Shown: positions 27,872-42,993 of the stretch, piece after piece
How positions within the stretch are numbered: position 1 is the first letter of the stretch
How the letters are laid out: each line of letters starts with the position of its first letter
Assembly: GCF_005670685.2 (NCBI RefSeq)
Contig: NZ_CP062008.1
Location: 3,348,001-3,412,000 of the forward strand
DNA length: 64,000 nucleotides
Source: Mycolicibacterium mucogenicum DSM 44124
Lineage (GTDB): Bacteria; Actinomycetota; Actinomycetes; Mycobacteriales; Mycobacteriaceae
Direction: 5' to 3'
The notes under the pieces: generated by a model
Seen by the model: only the letters and a program-made list of their open reading frames with translations
What the model was told of the DNA's origin: nothing
Databases searched by the model: none
Program-made: the position numbers and the translations under genes

Positions 27872-28753
27872 ATGACTGCCTACCACGCCGGTGAGCTGGA
27901 AGTGCAGCGGCGCATGGGCCAGACGGAGATCGCTGTCCGCGTCGGCCGGATGATCCGTACGGAGATTCCGGCCGCCGCGGCGGCTTTCCTGGCCGAGCAG
28001 CCGATGGTCGTGCTCGCCGCGACCGACGACGAGGGCCGGGTGTGGGCCAGTTTGGTCACCGGCCATGCCGGGTTCGTCCACGCCGACACCGACCACACCA
28101 TCGCGGTCGACGCCCTGCCGGTGCCGGGCGATCCGCTGCACGATGTCGTACGCCGGCCGGACCAACAGGTCGGGATGATCGCGATCGAACCGCAGACCCG
28201 CCGCCGCATGCGGGTCAACGGCGTCGCCCAACCGACCGATGACGGGCTCCGCATCCACCCCGACCAGGTGTACTCGAACTGCCCGAAGTACATCTCGCGC
28301 CGGCACATAGACGGTGTCGCCGAGGAGACGCATCGGCCGGCCGGCCGCCACGCCGACGTCCTCGATGAGCGCCTGCAGCAGATCGTCACCCGGTCCGACA
28401 CCTTCTTCATCGGGTCGGCCGATCCCGACGGCAACGCCGATGCCTCGCACCGCGGCGGCAATCCCGGCTTCCTGCAGGTGCTTTCGCCGAACCGGCTGCG
28501 CTGGCCCGACTACCGCGGCAACTCGATGTTCATGACGCTGGGCAACATCAGCGCCAACCCGCGCTGTGGACTGCTGATCCCGGACTGGCAGACCGGAACC
28601 ACCCTGCAGCTCACCGGTACCGCCGAGATCATCTGGGACGAGGGCCCGCAGTGTTCAGTGGAATTCACCGTGGCTGAGGTGATCGAGCTGACCGACGTCA
28701 GCCCGCTGCGGTGGGGTCAGGCCGAGCTCTCGCCCGCCAACCCAGCCCGCTAA
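27872..28753 (+). CDS. Pyridoxamine-phosphate-oxidase-like flavin split-barrel protein
   Basis: A 293-residue protein. The start ATG at 27872 lies eight bases after the VOC gene stop. Two split-barrel motifs appear: PMVVLAATDDEGRVWASLVTG early, and FFIGSADPDGNADASHRGGNPGFLQ with RWPDYRGNSMFMTLGNI later. The second is the classic FMN-binding PNPOx-like pattern. This length and arrangement match the COG3576-type flavin-nucleotide-binding proteins. It may be an F420- or FMN-dependent reductase; no substrate can be named. Its last four bases overlap the convergent recN gene. Confidence 0.82.
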   Translation: MTAYHAGELEVQRRMGQTEIAVRVGRMIRTEIPAAAAAFLAEQPMVVLAATDDEGRVWASLVTGHAGFVHADTDHTIAVDALPVPGDPLHDVVRRPDQQVGMIAIEPQTRRRMRVNGVAQPTDDGLRIHPDQVYSNCPKYISRRHIDGVAEETHRPAGRHADVLDERLQQIVTRSDTFFIGSADPDGNADASHRGGNPGFLQVLSPNRLRWPDYRGNSMFMTLGNISANPRCGLLIPDWQTGTTLQLTGTAEIIWDEGPQCSVEFTVAEVIELTDVSPLRWGQAELSPANPAR

Positions 28754-30507
28754 GGCGTCGCGTGCTCCTGCTGCGCCGCCTCGAGCAACTCGCGGGCGTG
28801 CGCGCGACCACTGTCGGTGTCGCCGAGTCCGGCCAGCATGCGGGCCAACTCGGCGACCCGGTCATCGTCCTCGAGGCGGACCACGCGGCTCGACTTCGGG
28901 CCGCTCTCCACCACCAGGTGCACATCGCCGTAGGCCGCGACCTGCGGCAGGTGCGTCACGACGATGACCTGGTGGGTACGGGCCAGCCGGGCCAGGCGCT
29001 TGCCGATCTGCACGGCGGCGCGGCCACCGACACCGGCGTCGACCTCGTCGAACACCATGGTGGTGCCTTCGGCGGACGCCGACAGCACGACTTCGAGCGC
29101 CAGCATCACACGCGACAACTCACCACCGGACGCACTCTTGGCCAGCGGCAGCACGTCCGAACCACTGTGCGGCGTGAAACCGAACTCGACGGCGTCGACG
29201 CCGTCGTGGCCGGCATGAACAGCGGTGCCGTCCGGCAAGGTCAGCGGCGCGCTGTCGTCGGCACGTGCCTCCAGCGGCGACACCGTGATACTGAATCCGG
29301 CGCCACCCATCGCCAGTCCCGCGAGTTCAGCGGTCACCGCCTTCGCCAGCGACTTCGACGCCTTGGTGCGCGCCTTGGTGACCTCGGCCGCGGCGAGCAC
29401 CACCTTGTCGTGACGCTCGTCGACCTGCTTCTGCAGTTCAGCCAGGGCCTCTTCCGAGACGTCGAGCTGCGACAGCCGCTGCCGGGCGTCGGCCGCCCAC
29501 TGCAACACCCCGTCGATGTCGGCGGCGTACTTACGGGTGAGGTTGCGCAGCTCCGCCTGGCGCGCCAGCTTCGACTCCAAAGTGCTTGCGTCGCTGGGCA
29601 ACTCGGAAAGGTAATCGCCGAGTTCGCCGGACACGTCACCGATCACCGCGAGTGCCTCACCCAGCCGGTCGCCGAGGGCGCGCAGCACGGAGTCATCCGT
29701 CGCCGACAACACCGACTTGGCCTGCGCCGCGGCATCGAGTGCCGAGGTGGCGTCATCCACGGGACCGTCACCCAGTTCCCCGGACAGCGCCGCGCGGGCC
29801 GTCTGCGCGGCGTCCCGCAGCGCGTCCAGCTCGGACAACCGGCGGATGTCGGCCACCAATGCGTCGTCCTCGCCGGCTTCCGGCGCCACCGCGTCGATCT
29901 CCCCCAGCCCGAACTGCAGCCGGTCGGCCTCCATGGCGAGGTCCCGCGCACGGTTGCGCCGGTCGATCAAATCCCTGCGGGCGGTGAGCCATTCATCGCG
30001 CAGCTTGCGGTACTTGGCCAGCAGCCCCGTCACGTCGACGTAGCGATCCAGGGCGCCGCGCTGCTCGTCGGGGCGCATCAGGCGCAGCTGGTCGTTCTGC
30101 CCATGCAGGGCAAGCAGTTCCGTGGTGAACGTCGCCAGCGACTTCGCCGGCACACTGCGGCCACCCAGGTACGCGCGCGACGGCCCGTCCTTGCTCACCG
30201 ACCGCGCGGCGATGACGCTGCCGTCGTCGTCGCGGTCCGCGCCGGAGGCCTCCAGGATCTCGTCGACCCGCTCGGACACCCCGTCGCCGAGTTCGGTTGT
30301 GGTGAAACGGCCTTCGACGACGGCGCGGGCCGAACCCGAACGCACCCGGCTGGGATCGGCGCGTGCACCACCCAGCAGATGCAGGCTGGTGACCACCATG
30401 GTCTTACCAGTACCGGTTTCGCCGGTCAGCACAGTCAGGCCACGACCGAACTCGGCAGTGGCCGCACTGATGGCGCCCAGCGCCTCGATGCGAATCTCGG
30501 TCAGCAT
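28750..30507 (-). CDS. recN: DNA repair protein RecN
   Basis: A 585-residue SMC-like ATPase. The ATG at 30507 shares a base with the nadK stop (TAATG), so I use it rather than an earlier in-frame codon. Walker A is GETGTGKT (29-36). A long coiled-coil middle with heptads (about 160-360) follows, then the ABC-type signature [15 protein letters not shown] and Walker [15 protein letters not shown] near the C-terminus. RecN tethers DNA ends during double-strand-break repair. It follows nadK and tlyA as in other actinobacteria. Confidence 0.96.
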   Translation of the reverse strand: MLTEIRIEALGAISAATAEFGRGLTVLTGETGTGKTMVVTSLHLLGGARADPSRVRSGSARAVVEGRFTTTELGDGVSERVDEILEASGADRDDDGSVIAARSVSKDGPSRAYLGGRSVPAKSLATFTTELLALHGQNDQLRLMRPDEQRGALDRYVDVTGLLAKYRKLRDEWLTARRDLIDRRNRARDLAMEADRLQFGLGEIDAVAPEAGEDDALVADIRRLSELDALRDAAQTARAALSGELGDGPVDDATSALDAAAQAKSVLSATDDSVLRALGDRLGEALAVIGDVSGELGDYLSELPSDASTLESKLARQAELRNLTRKYAADIDGVLQWAADARQRLSQLDVSEEALAELQKQVDERHDKVVLAAAEVTKARTKASKSLAKAVTAELAGLAMGGAGFSITVSPLEARADDSAPLTLPDGTAVHAGHDGVDAVEFGFTPHSGSDVLPLAKSASGGELSRVMLALEVVLSASAEGTTMVFDEVDAGVGGRAAVQIGKRLARLARTHQVIVVTHLPQVAAYGDVHLVVESGPKSSRVVRLEDDDRVAELARMLAGLGDTDSGRAHARELLEAAQQEHATP

Positions 30508-31430
30508 TACTGGCCGCGCCACCCTTTCACCGGCAACCGGAATTTGCGCACCAGACGGTCAGAGAACGGGGCGCTGTCGAGTCGTACCCATTTCAGCGAG
30601 ACTTCGCAGCGGGTGACCTCCAGCCGGCCACCGGCCGGGACCACCATCTGGCGACGGCCGTCGCAGAACACCATGGCGTCATTGTTGCCTGCTTCGACCT
30701 CGATCGCGATCGATGCGTCGGGGCTGGTCACCATGGGACGGGCGAACAGGGCGTGAGCGTTGTTGGGTACCACCAGGATTGCTTCGAGGTCCGGCCACAG
30801 AATCGGGCCGCCCGCGGAGAAGGCATAGGCGGTGGATCCGGTGGGTGCCGACACCAGCACACCGTCGCAGCCGAACGCCGAGACCGGACGGCCGTCGACC
30901 TCCAGCACGACGTTCAGCACACCGAACCGGCTGCTCTTCTCGAGGCTGGCTTCGTTGAGCGCCCAGCCACGCTGCACGATCTCGCCGTCGACGCGAACCC
31001 CGATGTCGAGCGTCATCCGCTCTTCGACCCGGTAGTCCTTGTTGATGATGCGCTCGAGCACATGGTCGATGGCCTCGGCCTCGGCTTCCGCCAGGAATCC
31101 GATGTGGCCCAGGTTGACCCCGACCACGGGGATCTCGGCATTGCGGGCCAGCTCGGCCGCCCGCAGGAAGGTGCCGTCACCGCCGAGCACCAGAACCAGT
31201 TCACAGCCCTCGGCGGCGTGGCTGTCGGGATCGACGACCGTGATGTCGACTCCCAGTTCCCGCATGTGATCGGGAGCCAGGTGCAGAGCCCCCCGGTCGA
31301 CGGCCTCGGCGGCGAGCACGCGCAAACCGATTCCGTTGTCGCCCAGCACTTTTTCGACACGGGTCGCGGTTTCGGTGGCTTCATCGCGGCCGGTGTGGAT
31401 CACCAGCAGGACGGTGCGTTCGCGCGTCAC
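30507..31430 (-). CDS. nadK: NAD kinase
   Basis: A 307-residue protein beginning at a GTG that overlaps the tlyA stop (GTGA). The kinase motif [11 protein letters not shown] has GGDGT at 83-87, and [11 protein letters not shown] and [15 protein letters not shown] follow as expected. It phosphorylates NAD+ to NADP+ with ATP or polyphosphate in mycobacteria. It matches PpnK at the Rv1695 position. Confidence 0.96.
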   Translation of the reverse strand: MTRERTVLLVIHTGRDEATETATRVEKVLGDNGIGLRVLAAEAVDRGALHLAPDHMRELGVDITVVDPDSHAAEGCELVLVLGGDGTFLRAAELARNAEIPVVGVNLGHIGFLAEAEAEAIDHVLERIINKDYRVEERMTLDIGVRVDGEIVQRGWALNEASLEKSSRFGVLNVVLEVDGRPVSAFGCDGVLVSAPTGSTAYAFSAGGPILWPDLEAILVVPNNAHALFARPMVTSPDASIAIEVEAGNNDAMVFCDGRRQMVVPAGGRLEVTRCEVSLKWVRLDSAPFSDRLVRKFRLPVKGWRGQ

Positions 31431-32236
31431 TGCGGCCCCTCGGCGACCGCGCGGCCGACGGCTGCGACGAGGGCATCGCCCTCCAGCGGTTGATCCGTGG
31501 TGGTCCGCAGCCGCAGGAAGTACTCGACATTGCCGGACGGGCCGGGCAGTGGGCTGGCCGTCACGTCGACCGCATGCCAGCCGAGTTCGGCGGCGCGCCG
31601 CGCGACCGTCAACACCGCATCGGCGCGCAGTTCTGGGTCGGAAACCACACCACCGGCTCCGACTCGATCCTTACCCACCTCGAACTGCGGCTTCACCATG
31701 GGAACGATATCGGCTTGGGCCGACGCACATGCGGTCAGTGCCGGTAGGACCGTGGCCAGCGAGATGAACGACAGATCGGCCACCACCAGGTCGACCGGAC
31801 CGCCGATGGCCTCGGCCGTCAGCTCCCGCACGTTCGTCCGCTCCATCACGATGACGCGATCATCGGACCGCAGCGACCACGCCAACTGGCCGTAGCCGAC
31901 GTCGGCCGCGACGATCTCGCGCGCTCCGCGGTCCAGCAGCACTTCGGTGAATCCGCCGGTGGACGCGCCGGCGTCCAGGCAGCGCCGGCCCTCGGGTGAG
32001 ACGCCGAACGCATCGAGGGCACCGATGAGCTTGTGCGCGCCACGCGACACCCAACTGCGCTCGGTGGATTCGGCGACCAGGAGGTTGGCCGCGGGCGTGA
32101 CCGCCGTCGATGCTTTCGATGCCCGCATGCCGTCGATCGTCACGCGGCCGGCCTCGATCAGTTCGGCAGCTTGTTGACGAGACCGGGCGAGCCCCCGCCG
32201 GACGAGTTCAGCATCAACACGTGCGCGTCGCGTCAC
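31427..32236 (-). CDS. tlyA: 16S/23S rRNA 2'-O-methyltransferase TlyA
   Basis: A 269-residue protein starting at a GTG. The N-terminal S4 RNA-binding domain ([20 protein letters not shown]) is followed by an FtsJ-type methyltransferase with SAM motif [30 protein letters not shown], and [11 protein letters not shown]. TlyA methylates cytidine ribose in both rRNAs. Its loss is a known cause of capreomycin and viomycin resistance in mycobacteria. Loss has not happened here, since the frame is intact. It is coupled to nadK by a four-base overlap. Confidence 0.96.
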   Translation of the reverse strand: MTRRARVDAELVRRGLARSRQQAAELIEAGRVTIDGMRASKASTAVTPAANLLVAESTERSWVSRGAHKLIGALDAFGVSPEGRRCLDAGASTGGFTEVLLDRGAREIVAADVGYGQLAWSLRSDDRVIVMERTNVRELTAEAIGGPVDLVVADLSFISLATVLPALTACASAQADIVPMVKPQFEVGKDRVGAGGVVSDPELRADAVLTVARRAAELGWHAVDVTASPLPGPSGNVEYFLRLRTTTDQPLEGDALVAAVGRAVAEGPQ

Positions 32237-32242
32237 GTGCGA

Positions 32243-32413
32243 TCACCCCTTCTCGACCGATTCCAGCGCCCGGACCAGCAGATTGTGGGCGTGGTCCAAA
32301 CCCGCCGCAACAGCCTCGAGGTCCGGCGTCTCATCACCTTCACCCGACAGATCCGGGAGGTGGGACAGCAGGACCGCGATGTCTTCGCGGATCTGGTCAG
32401 GATCGGTACTCAT
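32243..32413 (-). CDS. Small conserved protein (Rv1693-like)
   Basis: A 56-residue acidic helical protein between tlyA (six bases away) and the G3P phosphatase gene (eight bases away). The residues DPDQIREDIAVLLSHLPDL and DHAHNLLVRALE suggest two amphipathic helices. The position and size match the short conserved gene at the same locus of M. tuberculosis. No function is known. Confidence 0.75.
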   Translation of the reverse strand: MSTDPDQIREDIAVLLSHLPDLSGEGDETPDLEAVAAGLDHAHNLLVRALESVEKG

Positions 32414-32421
32414 AGCGATGT

Positions 32422-33438
32422 TCACGCTAGCGGATCGGTGCCGTCCAGCAGCGACCACCGATCCAATGCCGCGCGTGCCGTGTCGTCACCTGCCGTGATC
32501 CGTACCCGACCGTTGGTAGCGGCCCAGACCGCGTCGGCGGTGGCACGGACCACCGACAAATCATCGCCGGCAGCCTCTCCGGTGGCGCGTACGACGACGT
32601 CGTTGCCCGATGTCTCCACCTGCCACGCGGGGTGCGGCCCGATCCGCAACGTCTCCGCAGCAGCGTCCAGCGAGCGCAGGTCGGGCGCCAGGTAGTCGGG
32701 GCGCTCGGCGGGGATGGCGTGCACCATGTCGGCGGCGCTGTTCACCCCGGTCAGCACCATCAGGCTGGGCAGGCCGGCGGCATTCGCTCCCGCGATATCG
32801 GTGTCGAGCCGGTCTCCCACGACCAACGGGGCCTGATACTGGCCGCGGGCCAGGGCGTCGTTCATCAGCGTCGGCTGCGGCTTACCGGCGACCTGCGGCA
32901 CCTGTTCGGTGGCGGTCTGCAGTGCAGCGACCATCGAGCCGTTGCCTGGCAACAGTCCCCGCTCCGACGGCAGCGTCTTGTCGCTGTTCGCCGCCACCCA
33001 GAGGCCACCGGCCCGAATGGTGAGCGCCGCTTCGGCGAGGTCGGCCCACCCGGTCTGGGGTGAATGCCCCTGGACCACCGCGACCGGCCCGTCGGTGAAC
33101 TGCCGCACCGGCTGCAGACCGACATTGGCGACCTCGGCTGCCAGCGCCTCTGTACCGATGACCAGCACCTTGGCACCCGCGGGCAGCTGCAGCGCCAGCA
33201 GGTGCGCCGCGCTCTGGGCGCTGGTCACCACATCATCGGCATGCGCGGAGAAACCGAGCGCATCGAGGTGGTCGGCCACCTCGGCCGGGCTTCGCGACGC
33301 ATTGTTGGTCACGTAAAGCTTGCGGGACGTGACCGCGGCAAGGGCGTCGACGGCGCCTTCGGTGGCCTCATGACCACGGAAGACGGTGCCGTCGAGATCC
33401 AGGAGCAGGCAGTCGTGCAGCTGAGCCAGCGTCGTCAC
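32422..33438 (-). CDS. HAD-family D-glycerol-3-phosphate phosphatase (Rv1692-like)
   Basis: A 338-residue protein. The GTG at 33438 is one base after the TPR gene's TGA, and the sequence starts TTLAQLHDCLLLDLDGTVF, so the nucleophile motif DLDGT sits at residues 14-18 as expected. Motif II is YVTNNASRSP. The C2-type cap follows, then GKPQPTL and GDRLDTDIAGAN (motifs III and IV). The M. tuberculosis counterpart Rv1692 is a glycerol-3-phosphate phosphatase that completes lipid glycerol recycling. The C-terminal ~60 residues form the extra domain characteristic of that protein. Confidence 0.88.
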   Translation of the reverse strand: MTTLAQLHDCLLLDLDGTVFRGHEATEGAVDALAAVTSRKLYVTNNASRSPAEVADHLDALGFSAHADDVVTSAQSAAHLLALQLPAGAKVLVIGTEALAAEVANVGLQPVRQFTDGPVAVVQGHSPQTGWADLAEAALTIRAGGLWVAANSDKTLPSERGLLPGNGSMVAALQTATEQVPQVAGKPQPTLMNDALARGQYQAPLVVGDRLDTDIAGANAAGLPSLMVLTGVNSAADMVHAIPAERPDYLAPDLRSLDAAAETLRIGPHPAWQVETSGNDVVVRATGEAAGDDLSVVRATADAVWAATNGRVRITAGDDTARAALDRWSLLDGTDPLA

Positions 33439-33439
33439 G

Positions 33440-34273
33440 TCAGCCCAATTCGGCAACGCGGTCCTCGGCGTCCGTGACGCCTTCCAGGTCCGCGGCTGCC
33501 GCATGCAGGAACCACTGGAGTGCGTCGTTCGTACGATCGAGGGCCAGCAGCGTCTCGGCATACACGTAGAACAGGCGAGCTGCCGTCTGGCCGGTCCGGG
33601 TGGAATCGAGCGGCGGGTTCGACAGCAGCGCCAATGCCTGCGCCGGCTGGCCGAGGTCGCAACGCGCACCGGCCAGCACGATCTTCAGTTCGTCGGCGTC
33701 GTCACCGGTGAGCTGTTCGGCTTCGGGGCTGCGGCCAAGCTCGATGGCGCGCTCCGGACGGCCGATGCCGCGCTCGCAGTCGGCGATGAGGGCCAACAGC
33801 GGAGACTTGCTCCCCATCCGTCGTGCGGCACGCAGCTCGGAGAGGGCCTGGGCCCAGTCACCACAGTGGTACGCCGCGATGCCGACGGCCTCTCGGATCG
33901 CCGCGATGCGCGACGCGCGGTTGCGCGCGGCACGTGCATGCTCGAGAGCGGCTTCCGGGTCTTCTTCCAGCAGATCGCCGGCCATGACGAGGTGCTTGGC
34001 CACGTAGTCCGCGGTCGCCTTGTCGAGGGTCGTCAGCTCGCGACGTACCTCGGGCGAGAGCTGCTTGGCTTCGACGTCGTCGGGCAGCCTGGGACCAGCC
34101 GGACGATCCGACGTCGCCGCGGCGTCGCGGGAGTGCGGTGGCCGGCCGTTCCGATCTGAACCGGGGCGTCTGGGTGCCTGCGCGCGGTCACGCTGAGGCC
34201 GCTGCCCCCGTCGTGCGTCGCCGTCGTCTCTGCGCGAGGGGCGACGATCGCCGCCCTGCCTGTTGTCGACCAC
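33440..34273 (-). CDS. Tetratricopeptide-like protein (Rv1691-like)
   Basis: A 277-residue protein starting at a GTG with GGAAAGG upstream. The first ~65 residues are Arg/Pro/Asp-rich and disordered (RRDDGDARRGQRPQRDRAQ). The remainder is helical with TPR-like repeats: EDPEAALEHARAARNRASRI, CGDWAQALSELRAARRMG and LGQPAQALALLSNPP. It is probably a scaffolding or RNA-associated protein with a basic N-terminal tail; no partner known. First gene of the long TPR-G3PP-tlyA-nadK-recN run. Just upstream lies the rRNA operon terminator. Confidence 0.85.
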   Translation of the reverse strand: MVDNRQGGDRRPSRRDDGDARRGQRPQRDRAQAPRRPGSDRNGRPPHSRDAAATSDRPAGPRLPDDVEAKQLSPEVRRELTTLDKATADYVAKHLVMAGDLLEEDPEAALEHARAARNRASRIAAIREAVGIAAYHCGDWAQALSELRAARRMGSKSPLLALIADCERGIGRPERAIELGRSPEAEQLTGDDADELKIVLAGARCDLGQPAQALALLSNPPLDSTRTGQTAARLFYVYAETLLALDRTNDALQWFLHAAAADLEGVTDAEDRVAELG

Positions 34274-34430
34274 TGGAACCTTTCCTACGAAATCTCAGGT
34301 CAGAATACGGCCCGACCTGTCACTGGCCGAACTTTGCTCGTGGAACTCGCCCTCCGAGCGCCGGGGGCGAAGCTATCGAGCACCGGCCCGGGGCCCATTT
34401 CCGAGCCGAGAAATGGAAATTCCTCAAATA

Positions 34431-34464
34431 GAATCACCCCCCACATAAATGTGGGGGGTGATTC
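34431..34464 (-). terminator. rRNA operon terminator
   Basis: GAATCACCCCCCACAT (34431-34446) pairs perfectly with ATGTGGGGGGTGATTC (34449-34464), a 16-bp stem with a two-base centre. It begins eight bases after the 5S 3' end. The minus-strand tail after it (TATTTGAGGAATTT) is U-rich enough for intrinsic termination. A second smaller hairpin (CCATTTC 34395-34401 / GAAATGG 34410-34416) lies further downstream. Confidence 0.85.
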
Positions 34465-34471
34465 CTAATTT

Positions 34472-34589
34472 GTGTTCGGCGGTGTCCTACTTTTCCGCCC
34501 GTGCAGGGCAGTATCATCGGCGCTGGCAGGCTTAGCTTCCGGGTTCGGGATGGGACCGGGCGTTTCCCTGCCGCTGTTGCCGCCGTAAC
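34472..34589 (-). rRNA. rrf: 5S ribosomal RNA
   Basis: About 118 nt. The minus-strand sequence has the universal core CCCATCCCGAACCCGGAAG and complementary ends (GTTACGGCGG and CACCGCCGAACAC). It lies 150 bases downstream of the 23S gene in the usual operon order. Ends are accurate to a few bases. Confidence 0.95.
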
Positions 34590-34739
34590 TCTATTCATTT
34601 TACGCCTCCACCAGCCTGTTGGCACCTTTGGGGGTGTTATTTGGTGGTGGGGTGTGGTCTGTTTGATTCTTTTTGTGGTGTGGTTGCGGGCACGGTTGAT
34701 GTGCAATGTTCTTGTTTACACACATTGGTTTTTTGGGTG

Positions 34740-39794
<5,055 letters not shown>

Positions 39795-39940
39795 CTCCCC
39801 ATCCAAAGACAGGGCAGAATCCAGTTCAGAACAATCTGACCTAAACAAAAGACACCAAAAACTGGCATCAAAAAAAACAACCACACCCCACAAACGGGAA
39901 AACACGAGGTGCAGTCAAAAAACAACAAACAAAAACCACC

Positions 39941-40012
39941 AAACACACTATTGAGTTCTCAAACAACACGCCCGGCCTGACCGCGCAACAAACCCGCGGC
40001 TAAAAGCCGCGG
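39941..40012 (-). promoter_or_regulatory. rRNA leader antitermination signals (boxB-like hairpin and boxA)
   Basis: In the leader RNA the hairpin CCGCGGCT/AGCCGCGG (39994-40012) is followed by GTTGTTTGAGAACTCAATA and GTGTGTTT (39941-39967), the strongly conserved mycobacterial boxA and adjacent sequence. These recruit Nus factors for processive rRNA transcription and help 16S processing. The order boxB-boxA before 16S is as known for mycobacterial rrn leaders. Confidence 0.85.
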
Positions 40013-40100
40013 TCCGTAGTGCGGGCAGTGAGAAACTCCCAACTTAATGGGTGTTACTCTCGGATTTGGTCTTCGCTCTCCGGCGCTTGTCCGTGTCGCT

Positions 40101-40175
40101 CTGACCTGGAATAAGTTACGGCAGGGCTAACGGGGAGTCAAATCGCCAGGTCAGCGGAGCGTTTCCCCAGGTCAG
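40101..40175. repeat. Three copies of CCAGGTCAG around the rRNA promoter
   Basis: CCAGGTCAG occurs at 40146-40154 and 40167-40175, and its reverse complement CTGACCTGG at 40101-40109. Relative to the rRNA promoter, two direct copies lie just upstream of the -35, exactly 21 bases apart (two helical turns). An inverted copy covers the expected start of transcription. The spacing suggests a protein-binding arrangement. Confidence 0.6.
40113..40141 (-). promoter_or_regulatory. rRNA operon promoter
   Basis: On the minus strand TTGACT (40141-40136) and TAACTT (40118-40113) are separated by 17 bases. TTGACT is the usual -35 of mycobacterial rrn promoters. It lies only 43 bases past the tyrS stop and ~320 bases upstream of 16S. 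I see one clear promoter in the leader, as reported for rrnB in fast growers. Confidence 0.8.
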
Positions 40176-40183
40176 AGGGGTCG

Positions 40184-41485
40184 TCATTCTTGGCCGGACC
40201 CGCCAACCCGCCGCACCCCGGCGATGTGGCGCTTGCCACGCCGCAACACCAGCCAGCGCTCACCGAGAAAGTCCGACGGCTGTGGTACCCACTCGTCACT
40301 TTCCACACGCGCGTTGTTCACGTAGACGCCGCCTTCGGCGACCGTTCGGCGCGCTTCCCCACGACTCTTGGACAGCCCCGTCGCAACCAACAGGTCAGTG
40401 ATCCCATCCGGACCACCGGGTGTCAGCTCGGCGACCTGGCCGTTACTGGCCTCGGTCAGCGCAGCCGAAAGCGTCGACTGGTCGAGATCGGCGAGCTCGG
40501 CACGGCCGAAGAGCGCCTGACTGGCCAGTTCGACAGCGTCGGTCGCCGCCTGGCCGTGCACCAACGTGGTCAGTTCCCGAGCCAGCCGGCGTTGCGCCGC
40601 GCGCTCGTGCGGACGTTCGGCAGTTGCGGTCGCGAGTTCACCGAGCTCATCGGCAGACAGGAAGGTGAACCAGCGCAGGTAGCCGACGACATCGGCGTCG
40701 GCCGCGTTCACGAAGTACTGGTACCAGGCATATGGGCTGGTCAGCTCGGGGTCGAGCCACAGATTGCCGCCGCCGGTCGACTTGCCGAACTTCTTGCCGT
40801 CGGCCGAGGTGACCAGCGGAACCGTCAGCGCATGCGCGGTCGCGCCCAGCTTCTGGCGCACCAGACGGACGCCCGCGATGATGTTCCCCCACTGGTCGGA
40901 GCCACCGACCTGCAGGCTGCAGCCGTGCTTCTTGTACAGCTCGACGAAGTCGTTGGCCTGAAGGAGCATGTAGCTGAACTCGGTGTACGAGATCCCGTCG
41001 CCTTCGAGGCGCCGCTTGATGGTGTCGCGATCGAGCATGACGTTGACCGAGAAGTGTTTGCCCAGGTCACGCAGGAATTCGATGGCCGACATCGGCCCGG
41101 TCCAGGACAGGTTGTTCTCGACGATCGCACCGTTGCCCGAGTCGTTGAACTCGACAAATCGCTCGAGCTGGCCGCGGATACGTTCAGACCACTCGGCGAC
41201 GGTGTCGGCGGTGTTCATGGTCCGCTCCCCGTTGTCCCGGGGATCGCCGATCATGCCGGTGGCACCGCCGGCCAGCACGATGGGACGGTGTCCGGCCTGC
41301 TGGAATCGCCGCAGCGTGAGCAGGGGAACCAGATGTCCGGCGTGCAGGCTGGGTGCGGTGGGGTCGAAGCCGGCATAGAGCGTGAGCGGCCCATCCGTCG
41401 TCGTCGCGGCAGCGAGCGCTTCGCGGTCGGTCGATTGCGCGATCAGGCCGCGCCAGTCCAGTTCATCGAGGATGCCAGTACTCAC
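40184..41485 (-). CDS. tyrS: Tyrosyl-tRNA synthetase
   Basis: A 433-residue class I aminoacyl-tRNA synthetase starting at a GTG that overlaps the upstream gene's stop (GTGA). The Rossmann fold has [21 protein letters not shown] with the HIGH-type motif HAGH (48-51), [11 protein letters not shown] for tyrosine binding, and the KMSKS-type motif KFGKS (232-236). A C-terminal S4-like domain ([19 protein letters not shown]) binds tRNA-Tyr. It charges tRNA-Tyr in the cytoplasm. No T-box leader is visible, as the gene is translationally coupled to the GNAT gene. Confidence 0.97.
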   Translation of the reverse strand: MSTGILDELDWRGLIAQSTDREALAAATTTDGPLTLYAGFDPTAPSLHAGHLVPLLTLRRFQQAGHRPIVLAGGATGMIGDPRDNGERTMNTADTVAEWSERIRGQLERFVEFNDSGNGAIVENNLSWTGPMSAIEFLRDLGKHFSVNVMLDRDTIKRRLEGDGISYTEFSYMLLQANDFVELYKKHGCSLQVGGSDQWGNIIAGVRLVRQKLGATAHALTVPLVTSADGKKFGKSTGGGNLWLDPELTSPYAWYQYFVNAADADVVGYLRWFTFLSADELGELATATAERPHERAAQRRLARELTTLVHGQAATDAVELASQALFGRAELADLDQSTLSAALTEASNGQVAELTPGGPDGITDLLVATGLSKSRGEARRTVAEGGVYVNNARVESDEWVPQPSDFLGERWLVLRRGKRHIAGVRRVGGSGQE

Positions 41486-42324
41486 GGCGTCGATCTTTCC
41501 CTATCGAATACCAGGATCGCCCGGGTGTAGAGCAGCTGGAACCCGAAGCGCTGCACATTCTGTTGCGATTTGGTCCCCGCGCCGGTCGTGACGACGGCGA
41601 TGTCGCAGCCCGCGGCGGCGGCGTCGGCCAATCGTTTCGCGAGCAATGCGCTCTGCACCCCGCGCCTGCGGTAGTCCGGCCTCGTTGCGGCACCGGCGAG
41701 TTGCGCGATTCCGTCGGCAAAGCGCGCTGCGGCGCCTCCCGCAACGACGCCATCAATCGATGCGAGATACGCTGCGGCACCGGCCTTTTCGATATCGCGC
41801 TCAGCCCGTTCGACGATGCCGCGGGGAAACTCCTCATGGCTGGCCACGCCCTGGTCGTCCGGGTGGGCGAAACCGTCGACCACCGCCTCGACCCAGGCGT
41901 TGATGTCGTCGCTGCGCCGAACCTCGACTCCAGTCACCACTGGCTCGGTGCCGACGGCCACCGCGCGGCCCAGCACATTCTCGAATCCCACGAGTCGGTA
42001 GCCACGTCCGGTCAGCGTCCGGCCGATGCCGGGGTCGGCCAGGTTGGCGAGCTCGACCTGGACCGGCGCACCGTTGGCGCCACAACCTGCTTCGATCTCC
42101 GTCCACTCGGCGGCCTCAGGTATCGCGCCAAAACCCACGCCCACCACCTTGTTCATCGGCGACCCGGGCTCGGCGAAGCACGCGAAGCCGCCGCCCACGG
42201 GCCGCACCGACGCGGGCGCACCGCGCGCTCGCGCGGCATTGGTGGCGGCCGCCATGAACTGCGCCTCAGCGCCCTCGATGCGGCGAGCCAGATCGATGCC
42301 GCAGAACAGGGCGTCGGTAGTCAT
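41482..42324 (-). CDS. GNAT-family N-acetyltransferase
   Basis: A 280-residue protein. The acetyl-CoA-binding A motif is visible near the C-terminus ([27 protein letters not shown]), with the R-R-x-G-V turn. The N-terminal half ([18 protein letters not shown]) looks like a degenerate GNAT fold or a substrate-binding arm. Substrate unknown. The 3' end overlaps the tyrS start by four bases, so the two genes are coupled; this gene is not at this position in M. tuberculosis. Confidence 0.85.
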   Translation of the reverse strand: MTTDALFCGIDLARRIEGAEAQFMAAATNAARARGAPASVRPVGGGFACFAEPGSPMNKVVGVGFGAIPEAAEWTEIEAGCGANGAPVQVELANLADPGIGRTLTGRGYRLVGFENVLGRAVAVGTEPVVTGVEVRRSDDINAWVEAVVDGFAHPDDQGVASHEEFPRGIVERAERDIEKAGAAAYLASIDGVVAGGAAARFADGIAQLAGAATRPDYRRRGVQSALLAKRLADAAAAGCDIAVVTTGAGTKSQQNVQRFGFQLLYTRAILVFDRERSTP

Positions 42325-42348
42325 CCCGCCATTGTGCGGGTGCGACAG

Positions 42349-42960
42349 CTAGTCGCTCTCCCCCGGTGCCGGCGCCCGGGGACTGCGCCGGTAGTTCGAC
42401 ACCTCGGGGGTGCCCGGCAACCAGAACCGCCAGGCCCGGTCGGCGGCCTGACTGACGCCGACGCGCGGCCCGGCGCTGCCCTCCTGCGTCGGGTTCAGCT
42501 CCAGCCGGATCGGCGATCGCCGATCCATCAGGTCAATACCGTTGTCCGCCAAGGCGATTCCGAGCGCCTCACACAGATTGCCCGGGCCCCGGGCGTACGC
42601 GACGGGCGTGATGCCGGGCCGCCGACGGCCCGCGGCGACACCACAACCGTCGACGACGCGGGCCGCGCGGAGCAGCACGGCACCCGCCACACCATCGGCG
42701 CAACACACGACGTTGGCGCACACATGAATCCCGTGACTGCGATACGTGTACAGACGCCCGGCCGGTCCGAACATCACAGTGCTCCGGGGCGTCGGCCCGC
42801 GGAACGAGTGCGCAGCCGCATCCGGCCAGGGTCCCGATGGCGGTCCGCCGTAGGCCTCCACCTCCACCACGGTGGCGACCACGTCCCGGCCGTACAACGT
42901 GGCACCTAGCAGTCGTCGAGCCGCGGTGACCGGGTCGACGGCGAGTGGCTCGGCGCTCAT
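42349..42960 (-). CDS. mpg: 3-methyladenine DNA glycosylase (AAG/MPG family)
   Basis: A 203-residue protein. It carries [26 protein letters not shown], the catalytic-loop-like [20 protein letters not shown] and [14 protein letters not shown], all typical of the AAG family. It excises alkylated purines such as 3-methyladenine and hypoxanthine in base-excision repair. Located next to tyrS as in M. tuberculosis (Rv1688). Confidence 0.93.
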   Translation of the reverse strand: MSAEPLAVDPVTAARRLLGATLYGRDVVATVVEVEAYGGPPSGPWPDAAAHSFRGPTPRSTVMFGPAGRLYTYRSHGIHVCANVVCCADGVAGAVLLRAARVVDGCGVAAGRRRPGITPVAYARGPGNLCEALGIALADNGIDLMDRRSPIRLELNPTQEGSAGPRVGVSQAADRAWRFWLPGTPEVSNYRRSPRAPAPGESD

Positions 42961-42993
42961 GGCCCGTCATTCTGCCTGGTCCGGCGCCGAGCG

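Noticed and set aside
40165..40180. Short CCCC/GGGG hairpin as a tyrS terminator
   Set aside because: A four-base stem without a U-tract is too weak; transcription may simply read through into the rRNA promoter region.
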